DNA from: Desulfatitalea sp.
GTDB taxonomy: Bacteria; Desulfobacterota; Desulfobacteria; Desulfobacterales; Desulfosarcinaceae
NCBI GenBank assembly: GCA_013041835.1
Contig: JABDRH010000542.1
Coordinates: 1-11,620, forward strand
Reading direction: 5' to 3'
DNA: 11,620 bases
The first letter of the stretch is position 1. Every line of letters begins with the position of its first letter. The translations under genes and the position numbers were made by a program. The notes beneath the pieces were generated by a model. That model had not been told where the DNA came from, made no database searches, and saw only the letters and a list, made by a program, of their open reading frames with translations. Shown one piece after another: positions 1 to 6,426 of the stretch.

Positions 1-226
1 GGTACATGGCGTGTAGGAACGCCGGGTGAAGCCGGATATAGGCCTCAAGATAGCTGCGTTGCTCGATGACCACTTCCCGGGCCGCATCGTTGATCTGGGC
101 ATCGCAATAAATGTGCAAGTCGGTTTCTTGCACCACCACCCGTACGGCTTTCAAGTCGGAGCGCACCAACCCGCGATAAGTGCGTGGCGCGTGACTGGCT
201 TGCAGACAATGATTTGTCGATGGCAT
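1..226 (-). CDS. UPF0280 family protein, N-terminal part (cut by window edge)
   Basis: About 75 residues are visible, open to the left edge, so the gene continues outside the window. The peptide begins MPSTNHCLQ and contains TYRGLVRSDL, then VVVQETDLHIYCDA, then REVVIEQRSYLEAYIRLHPAFL. The ETDL motif followed by R-x-x-L-E-x-Y-I-x-x-H-P-x-F matches what I know of the start of UPF0280 proteins, a conserved family in archaea and anaerobic bacteria with no settled function, sometimes described as ApbE-like. The ATG at 226-224 was chosen because GGAG lies 4 bases upstream (234-231). The frame stays open further upstream, but contains no ATG, GTG or TTG before the end of the preceding gene. It follows the dGTPase-like gene by 52 bases on the same strand and is probably co-transcribed with it. 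Family assignment rests on a remembered motif pattern over a third of the protein. Confidence 0.72.
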   Translation of the reverse strand, partial: MPSTNHCLQASHAPRTYRGLVRSDLKAVRVVVQETDLHIYCDAQINDAAREVVIEQRSYLEAYIRLHPAFLHAMY

Positions 227-278
227 ATGTCTCCGTTGACCGGCAGGCCACAGGCAACTGCGCTCTCCTATATGGGCA

Positions 279-1454
279 TCACACATCGATGACGGCCGGC
301 CGCATGTGTGCCGGACACTGGAGCAGAAAAAATCGATCGGTCATGCCGGCGATAAAATCACGAACGATTTCAGCAGGTTGATGGGTTCTTCGATAGTCGT
401 CGGACATGTCTGATAGAAAGCCGCTGAATATCCTGGAATTCTCGTTGCCGCGCTGCAAATCGTCCAGATAGGTTCCAAACAAGTGGTCGAACAAGGAGCG
501 AATGGCTTCGGTGTGCTTTTTAATAACGGGATTGAGGTAAATCTGCTCGAGATTGAACTCTTTCAATCGTTTCAGCGCCTCGGAAACCTGACTGCTCATG
601 GCGATGTACGCCTGTTGGTGGCTGGCATCAATAATATCGGTGACCAGGTTGTAGACGATGGTGCCGTTGGTGTTGCCCAATACAGAAGTAACCTGCTTGG
701 GAATATCCGAGCGCTGGATCACACTGAGGCGAATGGCGTCTTCCAGGTCCCGCCCGATGTAAGCCACGGTGTCGGCCATGCGCACAACGCAGCCCTCCAG
801 GGTCATGGGCATGAGGGCGAATTTCGGGTTGACCTTTTTGGCGTCGATCTCCGCGGACAAATTCTCAAAGTGCTTGTCCTTTTTCGGTAGCAGCAGTTGG
901 TTGTGAATCTCTCCGTCGTGGCACAGGATGCCGTCCAGGGTCTGGAGGCACAAATTCCATCCCTGGCCTTTACGTTCCACACAATCCAGAAACTGCAAGC
1001 TCTGCACGTTGTGCAAAAAATAGCCGATGCCTGCGGCGTGACAAAGCTTGCTCAGGTAGCGTTCACCGTCATGGCCGAATGGTGTGTGTCCGATATCATG
1101 CCCCAGTGCAATGGCCTCGATCAGATCTTCATTCAAATGCAGGAATCGGCCGATGGTGCGGGCAATCTTGGAAACCAACTGAACATGCAGCACCCGGTGG
1201 GTGATGTGATCATTGCGGATCAGGTAAAAAACTTGGGTTTTATCGATATAGCGGGCATAGGCCATAGAGTGCAGAATTCGATCCGTGTCCAGGGCATAAG
1301 ACTGGCGATAGCCCGACTGCAACCGCTCTTCTGGCCGGCGTCGCTCGGCGCATTCACTCAGTGCAGCCAATGGGGATAGCATGCTGGTTTCCCGGCGATA
1401 CAGTTCCCCTTTCAAGGTGGACAATGTTTGCAGAATGTCGTCGGATCGTTCCAT
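279..1454 (-). CDS. dGTPase-like HD-domain dNTP triphosphohydrolase
   Basis: A 391-residue cytoplasmic enzyme of the deoxyguanosinetriphosphate triphosphohydrolase family, which hydrolyses dNTPs to deoxynucleoside and tripolyphosphate and helps control dNTP pools. The N-terminal MLSPLAALSECAERRR stretch (about residues 25-40) and DTDRILHS...DKTQVF (about 57-76) are hallmarks of the family. The HD metal-binding set is complete: H90, the H119-D120 pair in ALGHDIGHTPFGHDGE, and D228 in ADTVAYIGRD. The length is typical of the shorter dGTPase-like group rather than the roughly 500-residue E. coli Dgt, so the preferred substrate cannot be read from sequence and I give no symbol. The ATG at 1454 is preceded by TAAGGAT only a couple of bases away, an unusually tight ribosome binding site, but the N-terminus aligns well with the family from there. 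It follows the Mrp-type ATPase gene by 71 bases. Confidence 0.93.
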   Translation of the reverse strand: MERSDDILQTLSTLKGELYRRETSMLSPLAALSECAERRRPEERLQSGYRQSYALDTDRILHSMAYARYIDKTQVFYLIRNDHITHRVLHVQLVSKIARTIGRFLHLNEDLIEAIALGHDIGHTPFGHDGERYLSKLCHAAGIGYFLHNVQSLQFLDCVERKGQGWNLCLQTLDGILCHDGEIHNQLLLPKKDKHFENLSAEIDAKKVNPKFALMPMTLEGCVVRMADTVAYIGRDLEDAIRLSVIQRSDIPKQVTSVLGNTNGTIVYNLVTDIIDASHQQAYIAMSSQVSEALKRLKEFNLEQIYLNPVIKKHTEAIRSLFDHLFGTYLDDLQRGNENSRIFSGFLSDMSDDYRRTHQPAEIVRDFIAGMTDRFFLLQCPAHMRPAVIDV

Positions 1455-1525
1455 ATCCTTAGGGTGCGGGTAAAAATGGTTTCTTGTGGCTCATATTGTG
1501 GACAGCAATGGATGGTCACGCCAAT

Positions 1526-2383
1526 TTACATAAGGATGGCATCGACGACCTTATCCAATGCAGCCGAAAAGGGTTTGTCAACAGCGCTTAACTGCAAGGG
1601 CTGTCCGGCATCGAGGGCCTTGACCACGTCCGGATCAAATGGAAGACTGCCCAAAAAGGGCACCGACATGGTCGTGGCCGTTGCCTGGCCGCCGCCGCTT
1701 TTAAAAAGGGAGACGGGTTTTCCACAGCAAGGGCAATTAAAAGGCCCCATGTTTTCGATCAATCCCAGAACCTGAAGATGGACAGTTCTACAGAAATTGA
1801 TGGATTTGCGAACATCAGCCTGAGCCACATCCTGTGGCGTGGTCACGATCACCGCCTGGGCATCGGAAATGAGTTGAGCGACACTTAGCGGCTCGTCGCC
1901 GGTCCCCGGCGGTGCGTCGATGATGAGAAAATCAAGCCGGCCCCACGTCACGTCACCGACAAATTGCCGGATGACGCCACTTTTGGCCGGACCGCGCCAG
2001 ATCACCGCCTGATCACGATTCGTCATGAGCGACTGCATGGAAACTACGCTCAGGTTGGCGTTCACCGGTTTGGGGATCACTTTTTGGTCCGGTGTAAGAT
2101 CCAGAAGGTCATTCACGCCCATCATACCGGCCAAGCTTGGGCCATGGATATCCACATCAAGCAGCCCCACGCGCAATCCCCGGGCGGCCATCAACACCGC
2201 CAGGCCCGCCGACACGCTGGATTTACCGACACCGCCTTTCCCGCTCATCACGAGCAGTTTTTTTTCGATATGGCCAAGCACGTCCGTCAGTTTTGCCGCC
2301 TCACGGTCGGCTTCCCCGGCGTTGCCGGTGCATCCCTTCCCGGAGGTGCCACATGCAACCGTCTTTTTTTCATTTCCCTTCAA
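1526..2383 (-). CDS. Mrp/Nbp35-family P-loop ATPase (Fe-S cluster carrier)
   Basis: A 285-residue cytoplasmic MinD-superfamily ATPase of the Mrp/ApbC/Nbp35 group, which binds and transfers Fe-S clusters to apoproteins. The deviant Walker A SGKGGVGKS lies at residues 47-55, with the signature lysine K49 as well as K54. LLDVDIHGPS (74-83) and DFLIIDAPPGTGD (151-163) are the switch and Walker B regions characteristic of Mrp. The bridging cluster site is the C-x-x-C pair C217/C220 in FNCPCCGKP. Two more cysteines, C11 and C18, sit in a short N-terminal extension, which resembles the N-terminal cysteine region of Nbp35-type proteins. There is no N-terminal DUF59/MIP18-like domain of the kind fused to Mrp in many other bacteria. 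The start is TTG at 2383, chosen because AAGGAG lies 8 bases upstream; the ATG at 2373 is out of frame. Confidence 0.95.
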   Translation of the reverse strand: MKGNEKKTVACGTSGKGCTGNAGEADREAAKLTDVLGHIEKKLLVMSGKGGVGKSSVSAGLAVLMAARGLRVGLLDVDIHGPSLAGMMGVNDLLDLTPDQKVIPKPVNANLSVVSMQSLMTNRDQAVIWRGPAKSGVIRQFVGDVTWGRLDFLIIDAPPGTGDEPLSVAQLISDAQAVIVTTPQDVAQADVRKSINFCRTVHLQVLGLIENMGPFNCPCCGKPVSLFKSGGGQATATTMSVPFLGSLPFDPDVVKALDAGQPLQLSAVDKPFSAALDKVVDAILM

Positions 2384-2391
2384 ATGCGATA

Positions 2392-2397
2392 CTCCTT
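2392..2397 (-). promoter_or_regulatory. Shine-Dalgarno site that fixes a TTG start for the Mrp-type ATPase
   Basis: Read on the minus strand, AAGGAG occupies 2397-2392 and is followed by the 8-base spacer TATCGCAT and then TTG at 2383-2381. The site and spacing are close to ideal. No in-frame ATG lies near it, so TTG is the supported start. Confidence 0.8.
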
Positions 2398-2424
2398 GTT
2401 TTACCGGTTTCCATCTTAGCGAGG

Positions 2425-2453
2425 GCTATACCAAGATTGAATAGGCGTTGCAA
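2425..2453 (-). promoter_or_regulatory. Candidate sigma-70-type promoter for the Mrp-type ATPase gene
   Basis: On the minus strand, TTGCAA (2453-2448) and TATAGC (2430-2425) are separated by exactly 17 bases. Each hexamer matches 4 of 6 consensus positions. Transcription would begin near 2418, giving a leader of about 35 bases that carries the AAGGAG site. It lies in the 75-base gap after the LolB-like gene stop. This is pattern matching only. If real, the ATPase, dGTPase-like and UPF0280 genes can be expressed separately from rpoH and the lipoprotein genes. Confidence 0.4.
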
Positions 2454-2458
2454 GACGA

Positions 2459-3235
2459 CTACTTGGATTGCAGAACAAACATATCCGCAGGGATCGCAAT
2501 ATCGGTCCATACCCGTTGCAGTGCCAGTGTCAAATCATTGCCGTCGCCGGTAGTCACCGTAATCTTTTCAGGCAGGCTATGCTGTTGGTTTTCCCGGTGA
2601 GAAATCCAGGTCACCTCATACGACAGGGTCCCATCGGCATGCAAGCGTCGGAATTGCCGTAGTTGATCGCAAGGATCGGCCGTCAATACGGCCAGGGGAC
2701 TGTCCCAGCGGTTTTTCAGTACCACTGAACACCCTTGCCCGTGCAGTTGGGCCGCCTCAAAATCGGGTAGCGGCGGTTGACCGAGGATAATCTGCAATAG
2801 ATCTTCGATAGCCAGGGGAATTTTTATCAGCCGCTGCAGGCTGGCGCCGGACTGCTTGAAACAGTGAACTTTTTCCTCGCCGGCCTGATTCACATAAACG
2901 GTGCGACCGTCCGCTGCCATGCTGTAAACCGGCTGCCCCAGGGTGCTCAGCCACTCAATACGAAGTCGATCGGGCATGACGCTTGCCCAGGCCATACGGC
3001 TGTTGAAGCGTTCCTGCCCGATGTGCATCTTTACGTGCATGATACCTTTGAGTCGCGTCAAATGACGGTTTTGAGCCGACCATCTTTCAAGTTGCTCCAG
3101 CGCTGCCGGATCGCTGGCCGGCGGTTTCACCAACCAGGCGCAACCGGAGAAAAGAGCCAGCGCGACGATCAAAAGAGATAGCCGGCTGAAGCCGTCCCAG
3201 GCATTGGAAATGAATGGATGCGATAGCCTGTTCAT
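2459..3235 (-). CDS. LolB-like outer-membrane lipoprotein
   Basis: A 258-residue predicted lipoprotein. A hydrophobic stretch (about residues 19-30) ends in ALFSGC, so lipidation is predicted at C32, although phenylalanine at -3 is not the commonest residue. The mature part has the LolB/DUF4292-like order of elements: MHVKMHIGQERFNSRMAW (repeated beta strands), RLRIEWLSTLGQPVYSMAADG, then IKIPLAIEDLLQIILGQ. LolB accepts lipoproteins from the LolA carrier and inserts them into the outer membrane. Proteins of this deltaproteobacterial type share its fold but are diverged, so lipoprotein insertion is inferred, not shown. The ATG lies 9 bases after the stop of the TPR lipoprotein gene and has no clear Shine-Dalgarno sequence, which suggests translational coupling. 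The pairing of a TPR lipoprotein with a LolB-like protein points to outer-membrane biogenesis. Confidence 0.78.
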   Translation of the reverse strand: MNRLSHPFISNAWDGFSRLSLLIVALALFSGCAWLVKPPASDPAALEQLERWSAQNRHLTRLKGIMHVKMHIGQERFNSRMAWASVMPDRLRIEWLSTLGQPVYSMAADGRTVYVNQAGEEKVHCFKQSGASLQRLIKIPLAIEDLLQIILGQPPLPDFEAAQLHGQGCSVVLKNRWDSPLAVLTADPCDQLRQFRRLHADGTLSYEVTWISHRENQQHSLPEKITVTTGDGNDLTLALQRVWTDIAIPADMFVLQSK

Positions 3236-3244
3236 CGGTCGGCG

Positions 3245-4984
3245 TTAAGGAGAGCTAAGGCGTAGGTTGATGGCGCGGATCTTCTCTTCCAACTGCCGGC
3301 GATCATCAGATTTAAGATCCAAGCTGTGTTGATAACGTTCCAGTGCCTCTTTCCGACGATCCAGTTTTTCAAGCACATCGCCTAGATGTTCCAAAATGAC
3401 AGGATCGTCAGGGACCAGGGATACTGCCTTTTCCAGCCATCTGAGCGCCTGCCGGTAAGCGCCTTTTTTGTAATACACCCAGGCGAGACTGTCGATGATG
3501 TAACCATCGTCCGGCTTTTTCTCGAGGGCGCGTTTGATCAGGGATTCGGCCTCATCCAAGTGAATCCCCATATCTGCAAAGGTGTATCCCAAGTAGTTGA
3601 GCGCTTCGACATCGTCCGGAACAACTTCTAGCACGCGCCGCATGGATTGGATGGCCTCTTGCTTTCGGCCGGCCTTGTCCTGGACCACACCCAGTCGGAA
3701 ATGGAGACGTTCGTTCGCATCATCGATCGCCAAGCCGCGAAGCAGGATCTCCTGGGCTTCGTCATAGCGGCCGCCCTCCTCGTAAAAGGAGCCCAGGTAG
3801 AGATAATAGTCCGGGTTGTCGGAATCATGGGCCATGGCTGCTTGAACGACATGGATGGCCTGCTCCATGTCGCCAGCGTTGCGCAGCAAAAGCGCCCGGT
3901 GCACCACGGCATTATTAAAAAAACGCGATTGGGACGAGACTTGGGCCAGGTGATGAAGCGCTTTGGGCGCCTGTTTCAGGCCGCCATAGGCCACACCTGC
4001 CAAATAGTGTAAATCCGAGCTGCCCGGCGCGCCTTCAAGCATGCCGTCAATAACCCAGGCCGCAGTTTCATACTGCTTGGTCTCCAGGTAAGTTTCGAAT
4101 ATGTGGGTCAGCACATTGTTGTCCATCTCGCTGCGCTGCCCAAGATCCGCGAGCAACGCAAGCCCGAGTTCCGGTCGTTTGGTATTTCGGTAGTGCAGCG
4201 CCAATTCCATGGCTGCTTCGATATTTCCCGGATAATACTCCAGGATTTCCTGGTAGGTTTTGATAACCGCATCGGTATTGTGCAAACTTTTGTAGATCTT
4301 GACCATTTCGAAACGAGGCTCCTCAAAGGAGGGCTCCAGATCCAGAGAGTGCTGGAAGGCCTTCAAGGCTTGATCGTACTTGCCTGAAGCACCCAACACC
4401 TTGCCAATAAAATAGTGGGCTGCATATGAATCGGGGAAATTGGACACCATGCGCCGAAAGATACGTTCCGCATTGGCCAGATCGTTGACGTTCCAATAGA
4501 TGCGCCCCAGGTAAAGATAGATATTCGGATCGGGTGGATCGTTGACAATGGCGCGTTCGAACAGCGCTTTGGCCTCTTGCAAATTGCCACGCTGCTGATA
4601 CACACGCCCGGCAAACACCAAAGCTTCCGAGCTATCGGGATGATCTACCAAAATGGCATGAATCAGTTGCAGGGCTTTGTCGTTTTGTTTCTGATACGAA
4701 TGAACGTTGGCCAACTCCATGCGAATAACGGTCGAATGCGGATCAAGTTGCACGGCCTTTTCCAACAGCCATTGGGCTTCGGAAACCTGTTCGGCCTTCA
4801 TCTTCATTTGGGCTGAAATAAAATAATAATATGCTGCGGCATTATTGTTGGTATGAGACCCCACCGCCATGGAAAAAGGCCTTGCAGCCGGCGGTGTTTC
4901 GACAGGCGCCGGTGTGGTTGCGCACCCTGTCTCCAGCACTAAAAACACCAACATCATAAAAATGAACCGGGATTGTAATTTCAT
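3245..4984 (-). CDS. TPR-repeat lipoprotein, probable envelope scaffold
   Basis: A 579-residue protein made almost entirely of tetratricopeptide repeats. The start MKLQSRF at 4984 is preferred over longer in-frame starts up to 5119. It gives a lipoprotein signal (FIFMMLVFLVLETGC, predicted lipidation at C21), it clears the rpoH gene by 52 bases, and GGAAA lies about 10 bases upstream. Glutamate at -3 of the lipobox is unusual. About 15 repeats of 34 residues follow without a break, many with the consensus shape Y-x-x-x-G, A, and a closing P-D-D or P-D-S. Examples are LYLGRIYWNVNDLANAE and LNYLGYTFADMG, and the last full repeats contain SLAWVYYKKGAYRQAL. TPR solenoids bind partner proteins, and this one would act on the periplasmic face of a membrane. 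Partners are unknown; the adjacent LolB-like gene and rpoH suggest a role in envelope assembly or stress response. Confidence 0.9.
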   Translation of the reverse strand: MKLQSRFIFMMLVFLVLETGCATTPAPVETPPAARPFSMAVGSHTNNNAAAYYYFISAQMKMKAEQVSEAQWLLEKAVQLDPHSTVIRMELANVHSYQKQNDKALQLIHAILVDHPDSSEALVFAGRVYQQRGNLQEAKALFERAIVNDPPDPNIYLYLGRIYWNVNDLANAERIFRRMVSNFPDSYAAHYFIGKVLGASGKYDQALKAFQHSLDLEPSFEEPRFEMVKIYKSLHNTDAVIKTYQEILEYYPGNIEAAMELALHYRNTKRPELGLALLADLGQRSEMDNNVLTHIFETYLETKQYETAAWVIDGMLEGAPGSSDLHYLAGVAYGGLKQAPKALHHLAQVSSQSRFFNNAVVHRALLLRNAGDMEQAIHVVQAAMAHDSDNPDYYLYLGSFYEEGGRYDEAQEILLRGLAIDDANERLHFRLGVVQDKAGRKQEAIQSMRRVLEVVPDDVEALNYLGYTFADMGIHLDEAESLIKRALEKKPDDGYIIDSLAWVYYKKGAYRQALRWLEKAVSLVPDDPVILEHLGDVLEKLDRRKEALERYQHSLDLKSDDRRQLEEKIRAINLRLSSP

Positions 4985-5036
4985 GCTGTTCGTTTCCGCA
5001 TGCACATCATGTTCAATCCGGCCACCATATCGGCTG

Positions 5037-6008
5037 CTATCCATTGGTGGTATAGGCTTCAAAGTCTGGAATTTCGCTTTTAAAAAAATCCCGCATCTTT
5101 TTAATAACATTTTTTTCAACTTGTCTTACCCGTTCGCGTGAAATGGCGTACCGGTCACCGATCTCCTGAAGCGTCACCGGTGTATCGGAAAAGATGCGTT
5201 GATCAAAAATTTCAAGCTCACGATCAGTTAGTTGTTTGCGAAATTCAGCCACCTTATTGTGCAGCAGCGTTTCAATCTGCTTTTTGGCCACACGATCTTC
5301 CGCCGAGGCGCTGTGTTCACTGATAAATTCGATGCGACCAGTGTCCGAGCCGTCCTTGACGGGCGAGTCCAGCGATACGTCCCAGCCGTCCAGACGTTGA
5401 TCCATATCAACAATTTCACGTTCAGAGACGCCCAGGCGCTGAGACAATAATTTGGGTTTTGGATCAAAGCCCTGATCGATCAATCGCTGTTTCTCTTTCT
5501 TTAATTTGAAAAAGAGCTTGCGCTGCCCTTGGGTAGTGCCGATTTTGACCAGGCGCCAGTTGTCCATGATGAATTTCAGAATATAGGCCTTGATCCAAAA
5601 AGATGCGTAGTAAGAAAATTTGACATTCTTATACGGGTCGAATTTCTTTACGGCCTGCATCAGACCGATATTGCCCTCTTGAATCAAGTCCAGTAGGTTT
5701 TGCATCCAAACCCTCTGAAATTCCAATGCAATTTTGACAACCAAACGCAGATTGGAGGTAACCAGTTGATACGCGGCATCCGAGTCTTCCTCCTCCTGCA
5801 CGCGCCGTCCCAGTTCCACCTCCTCTTCACGGGTTAAAAGCCGATAACGGCTGATTTCAGATAGATAACGCTGAAGCGGATCAAACTTGGCCAGGGCTTT
5901 ATCGCCCGCATGACTTTTGTTTCGATTATCGATGGTCATTTTTTTGGGCGACTTCGTCTTGACCGTCGCAGTGGCGGTATCATTGGCATTCACATCTTTA
6001 TTCATCAT
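5037..6008 (-). CDS. rpoH: RNA polymerase sigma-32 (heat-shock sigma factor RpoH)
   Basis: A 323-residue group 3 sigma factor that directs RNA polymerase to heat-shock promoters. Region 1.2 is near residues 44-75. Region 2 (about 83-153) includes NLLDLIQEGNIGLMQAV and FSYYASFWIKAYIL. It is followed directly by the RpoH box QRKLFFKLKKEKQRL (162-176), which differs only slightly from the E. coli RpoH box and separates this from RpoD and RpoS. The region 4.2 helix-turn-helix (about 278-306) contains LQEIGDRYAISRERVRQVE. It is longer than the 284-residue E. coli protein mainly because of a lysine-rich N-terminal tail of about 40 residues. ATG at 6008 (or the adjacent ATG at 6005) is the likely start; AGGAA sits 14 bases upstream, so ribosome binding looks weak. 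An internal ATG at 5939 has no ribosome binding site. The gene leads the leftward set of lipoprotein genes. Confidence 0.96.
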   Translation of the reverse strand: MMNKDVNANDTATATVKTKSPKKMTIDNRNKSHAGDKALAKFDPLQRYLSEISRYRLLTREEEVELGRRVQEEEDSDAAYQLVTSNLRLVVKIALEFQRVWMQNLLDLIQEGNIGLMQAVKKFDPYKNVKFSYYASFWIKAYILKFIMDNWRLVKIGTTQGQRKLFFKLKKEKQRLIDQGFDPKPKLLSQRLGVSEREIVDMDQRLDGWDVSLDSPVKDGSDTGRIEFISEHSASAEDRVAKKQIETLLHNKVAEFRKQLTDRELEIFDQRIFSDTPVTLQEIGDRYAISRERVRQVEKNVIKKMRDFFKSEIPDFEAYTTNG

Positions 6009-6128
6009 ATTCGACTTTCATGTTCCTGTAGTGTCTTGGAATATCATCTCAAACGCTTGGCTTGACCCTTTTATATTGGACTTTCGCTGCGGTCTATGCT
6101 AACTGCCGGTTCCGTCAGCTTATCATCC

Positions 6129-6205
<77 letters not shown>

Positions 6206-6310
6206 TGCTGACCGGCCGACATGCGTTTCAGTCGTCAGTCCGGTTGCTCAAACCGCGTCTGAGGTTAGCATACAAAGATTTTGTTTTCAAAAGGATAACA
6301 CAACCGCATG

Positions 6311-6372
6311 CATTTCAGGCTGACCCAATTCGATAGATGAAATGGGAGGAAATGTGGGGTGGCAAAATGCCA
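6311..6372. repeat. Small inverted repeats in the intergenic region after the tRNA
   Basis: The 209 bases between the tRNA and the next gene contain no convincing open reading frame. They hold two perfect inverted repeats. CATTTCA (6311-6317) pairs with TGAAATG (6338-6344) across a 20-base loop. TGGCA-AAA-TGCCA (6360-6372) is a tight hairpin followed on the plus strand by TTTA, and G-T wobble pairs could lengthen it. The second could act as a weak terminator for rightward transcription from the tRNA. No function is established. Confidence 0.3.
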
Positions 6373-6404
6373 TTTATGAATAGGCCCGGTTCAAGGGTGC
6401 AGGC

Positions 6405-6426
6405 AAAAAAAAGCTTACCACGTGGT
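6405..6426 (-). terminator. Weak candidate intrinsic terminator of the kinase-phosphatase gene set
   Basis: On the minus strand the palindrome ACCACGTGGT (6426-6417) overlaps the stop codon region of the last gene. It is followed after four bases by a run of eight T (6412-6405). The T run at the end of a gene set is suggestive, but the stem is very short and not directly next to the T run, so this call is tentative. Confidence 0.25.

Noticed and set aside
45..257. Minus-strand frame starting at TTG 257 with AGGAG upstream.
   Set aside because: It overlaps the UPF0280 frame out of register, has low-complexity arginine/serine/alanine-rich composition and stops at 45; the other frame shows clear conserved motifs.
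483..1379. Long plus-strand reading frames opposite the dGTPase-like gene, and similar ones opposite other genes.
   Set aside because: They lie antisense to genes with clear family motifs, lack ribosome binding sites and show no recognisable domains.
5998..6021. Seven-codon reading frame (MKVEYDE, then stop) overlapping the rpoH start on the minus strand, a possible leader peptide.
   Set aside because: The AGGAA sequence is only one base from its ATG, too close to serve it, and serves rpoH better. Such short frames arise often by chance.
6070..6098. TATAAA (6075-6070, minus strand) as a -10 element for rpoH.
   Set aside because: The sequence 17-18 bases upstream (CATAGA/GCATAG) matches the -35 consensus at only a couple of positions.
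6062..6100. TTGACC (6062-6067) and TATGCT (6095-6100) upstream of the tRNA as a plus-strand promoter.
   Set aside because: The spacing of 27 bases is far too long, and neither hexamer has a good partner at 16-18 bases.
6211..6255. Overlapping hairpins just after the tRNA (ACCGG/CCGGT and CGGTT/AACCG) as a terminator.
   Set aside because: The stems are short or have long, uneven loops, they exclude each other, and no T run follows directly.
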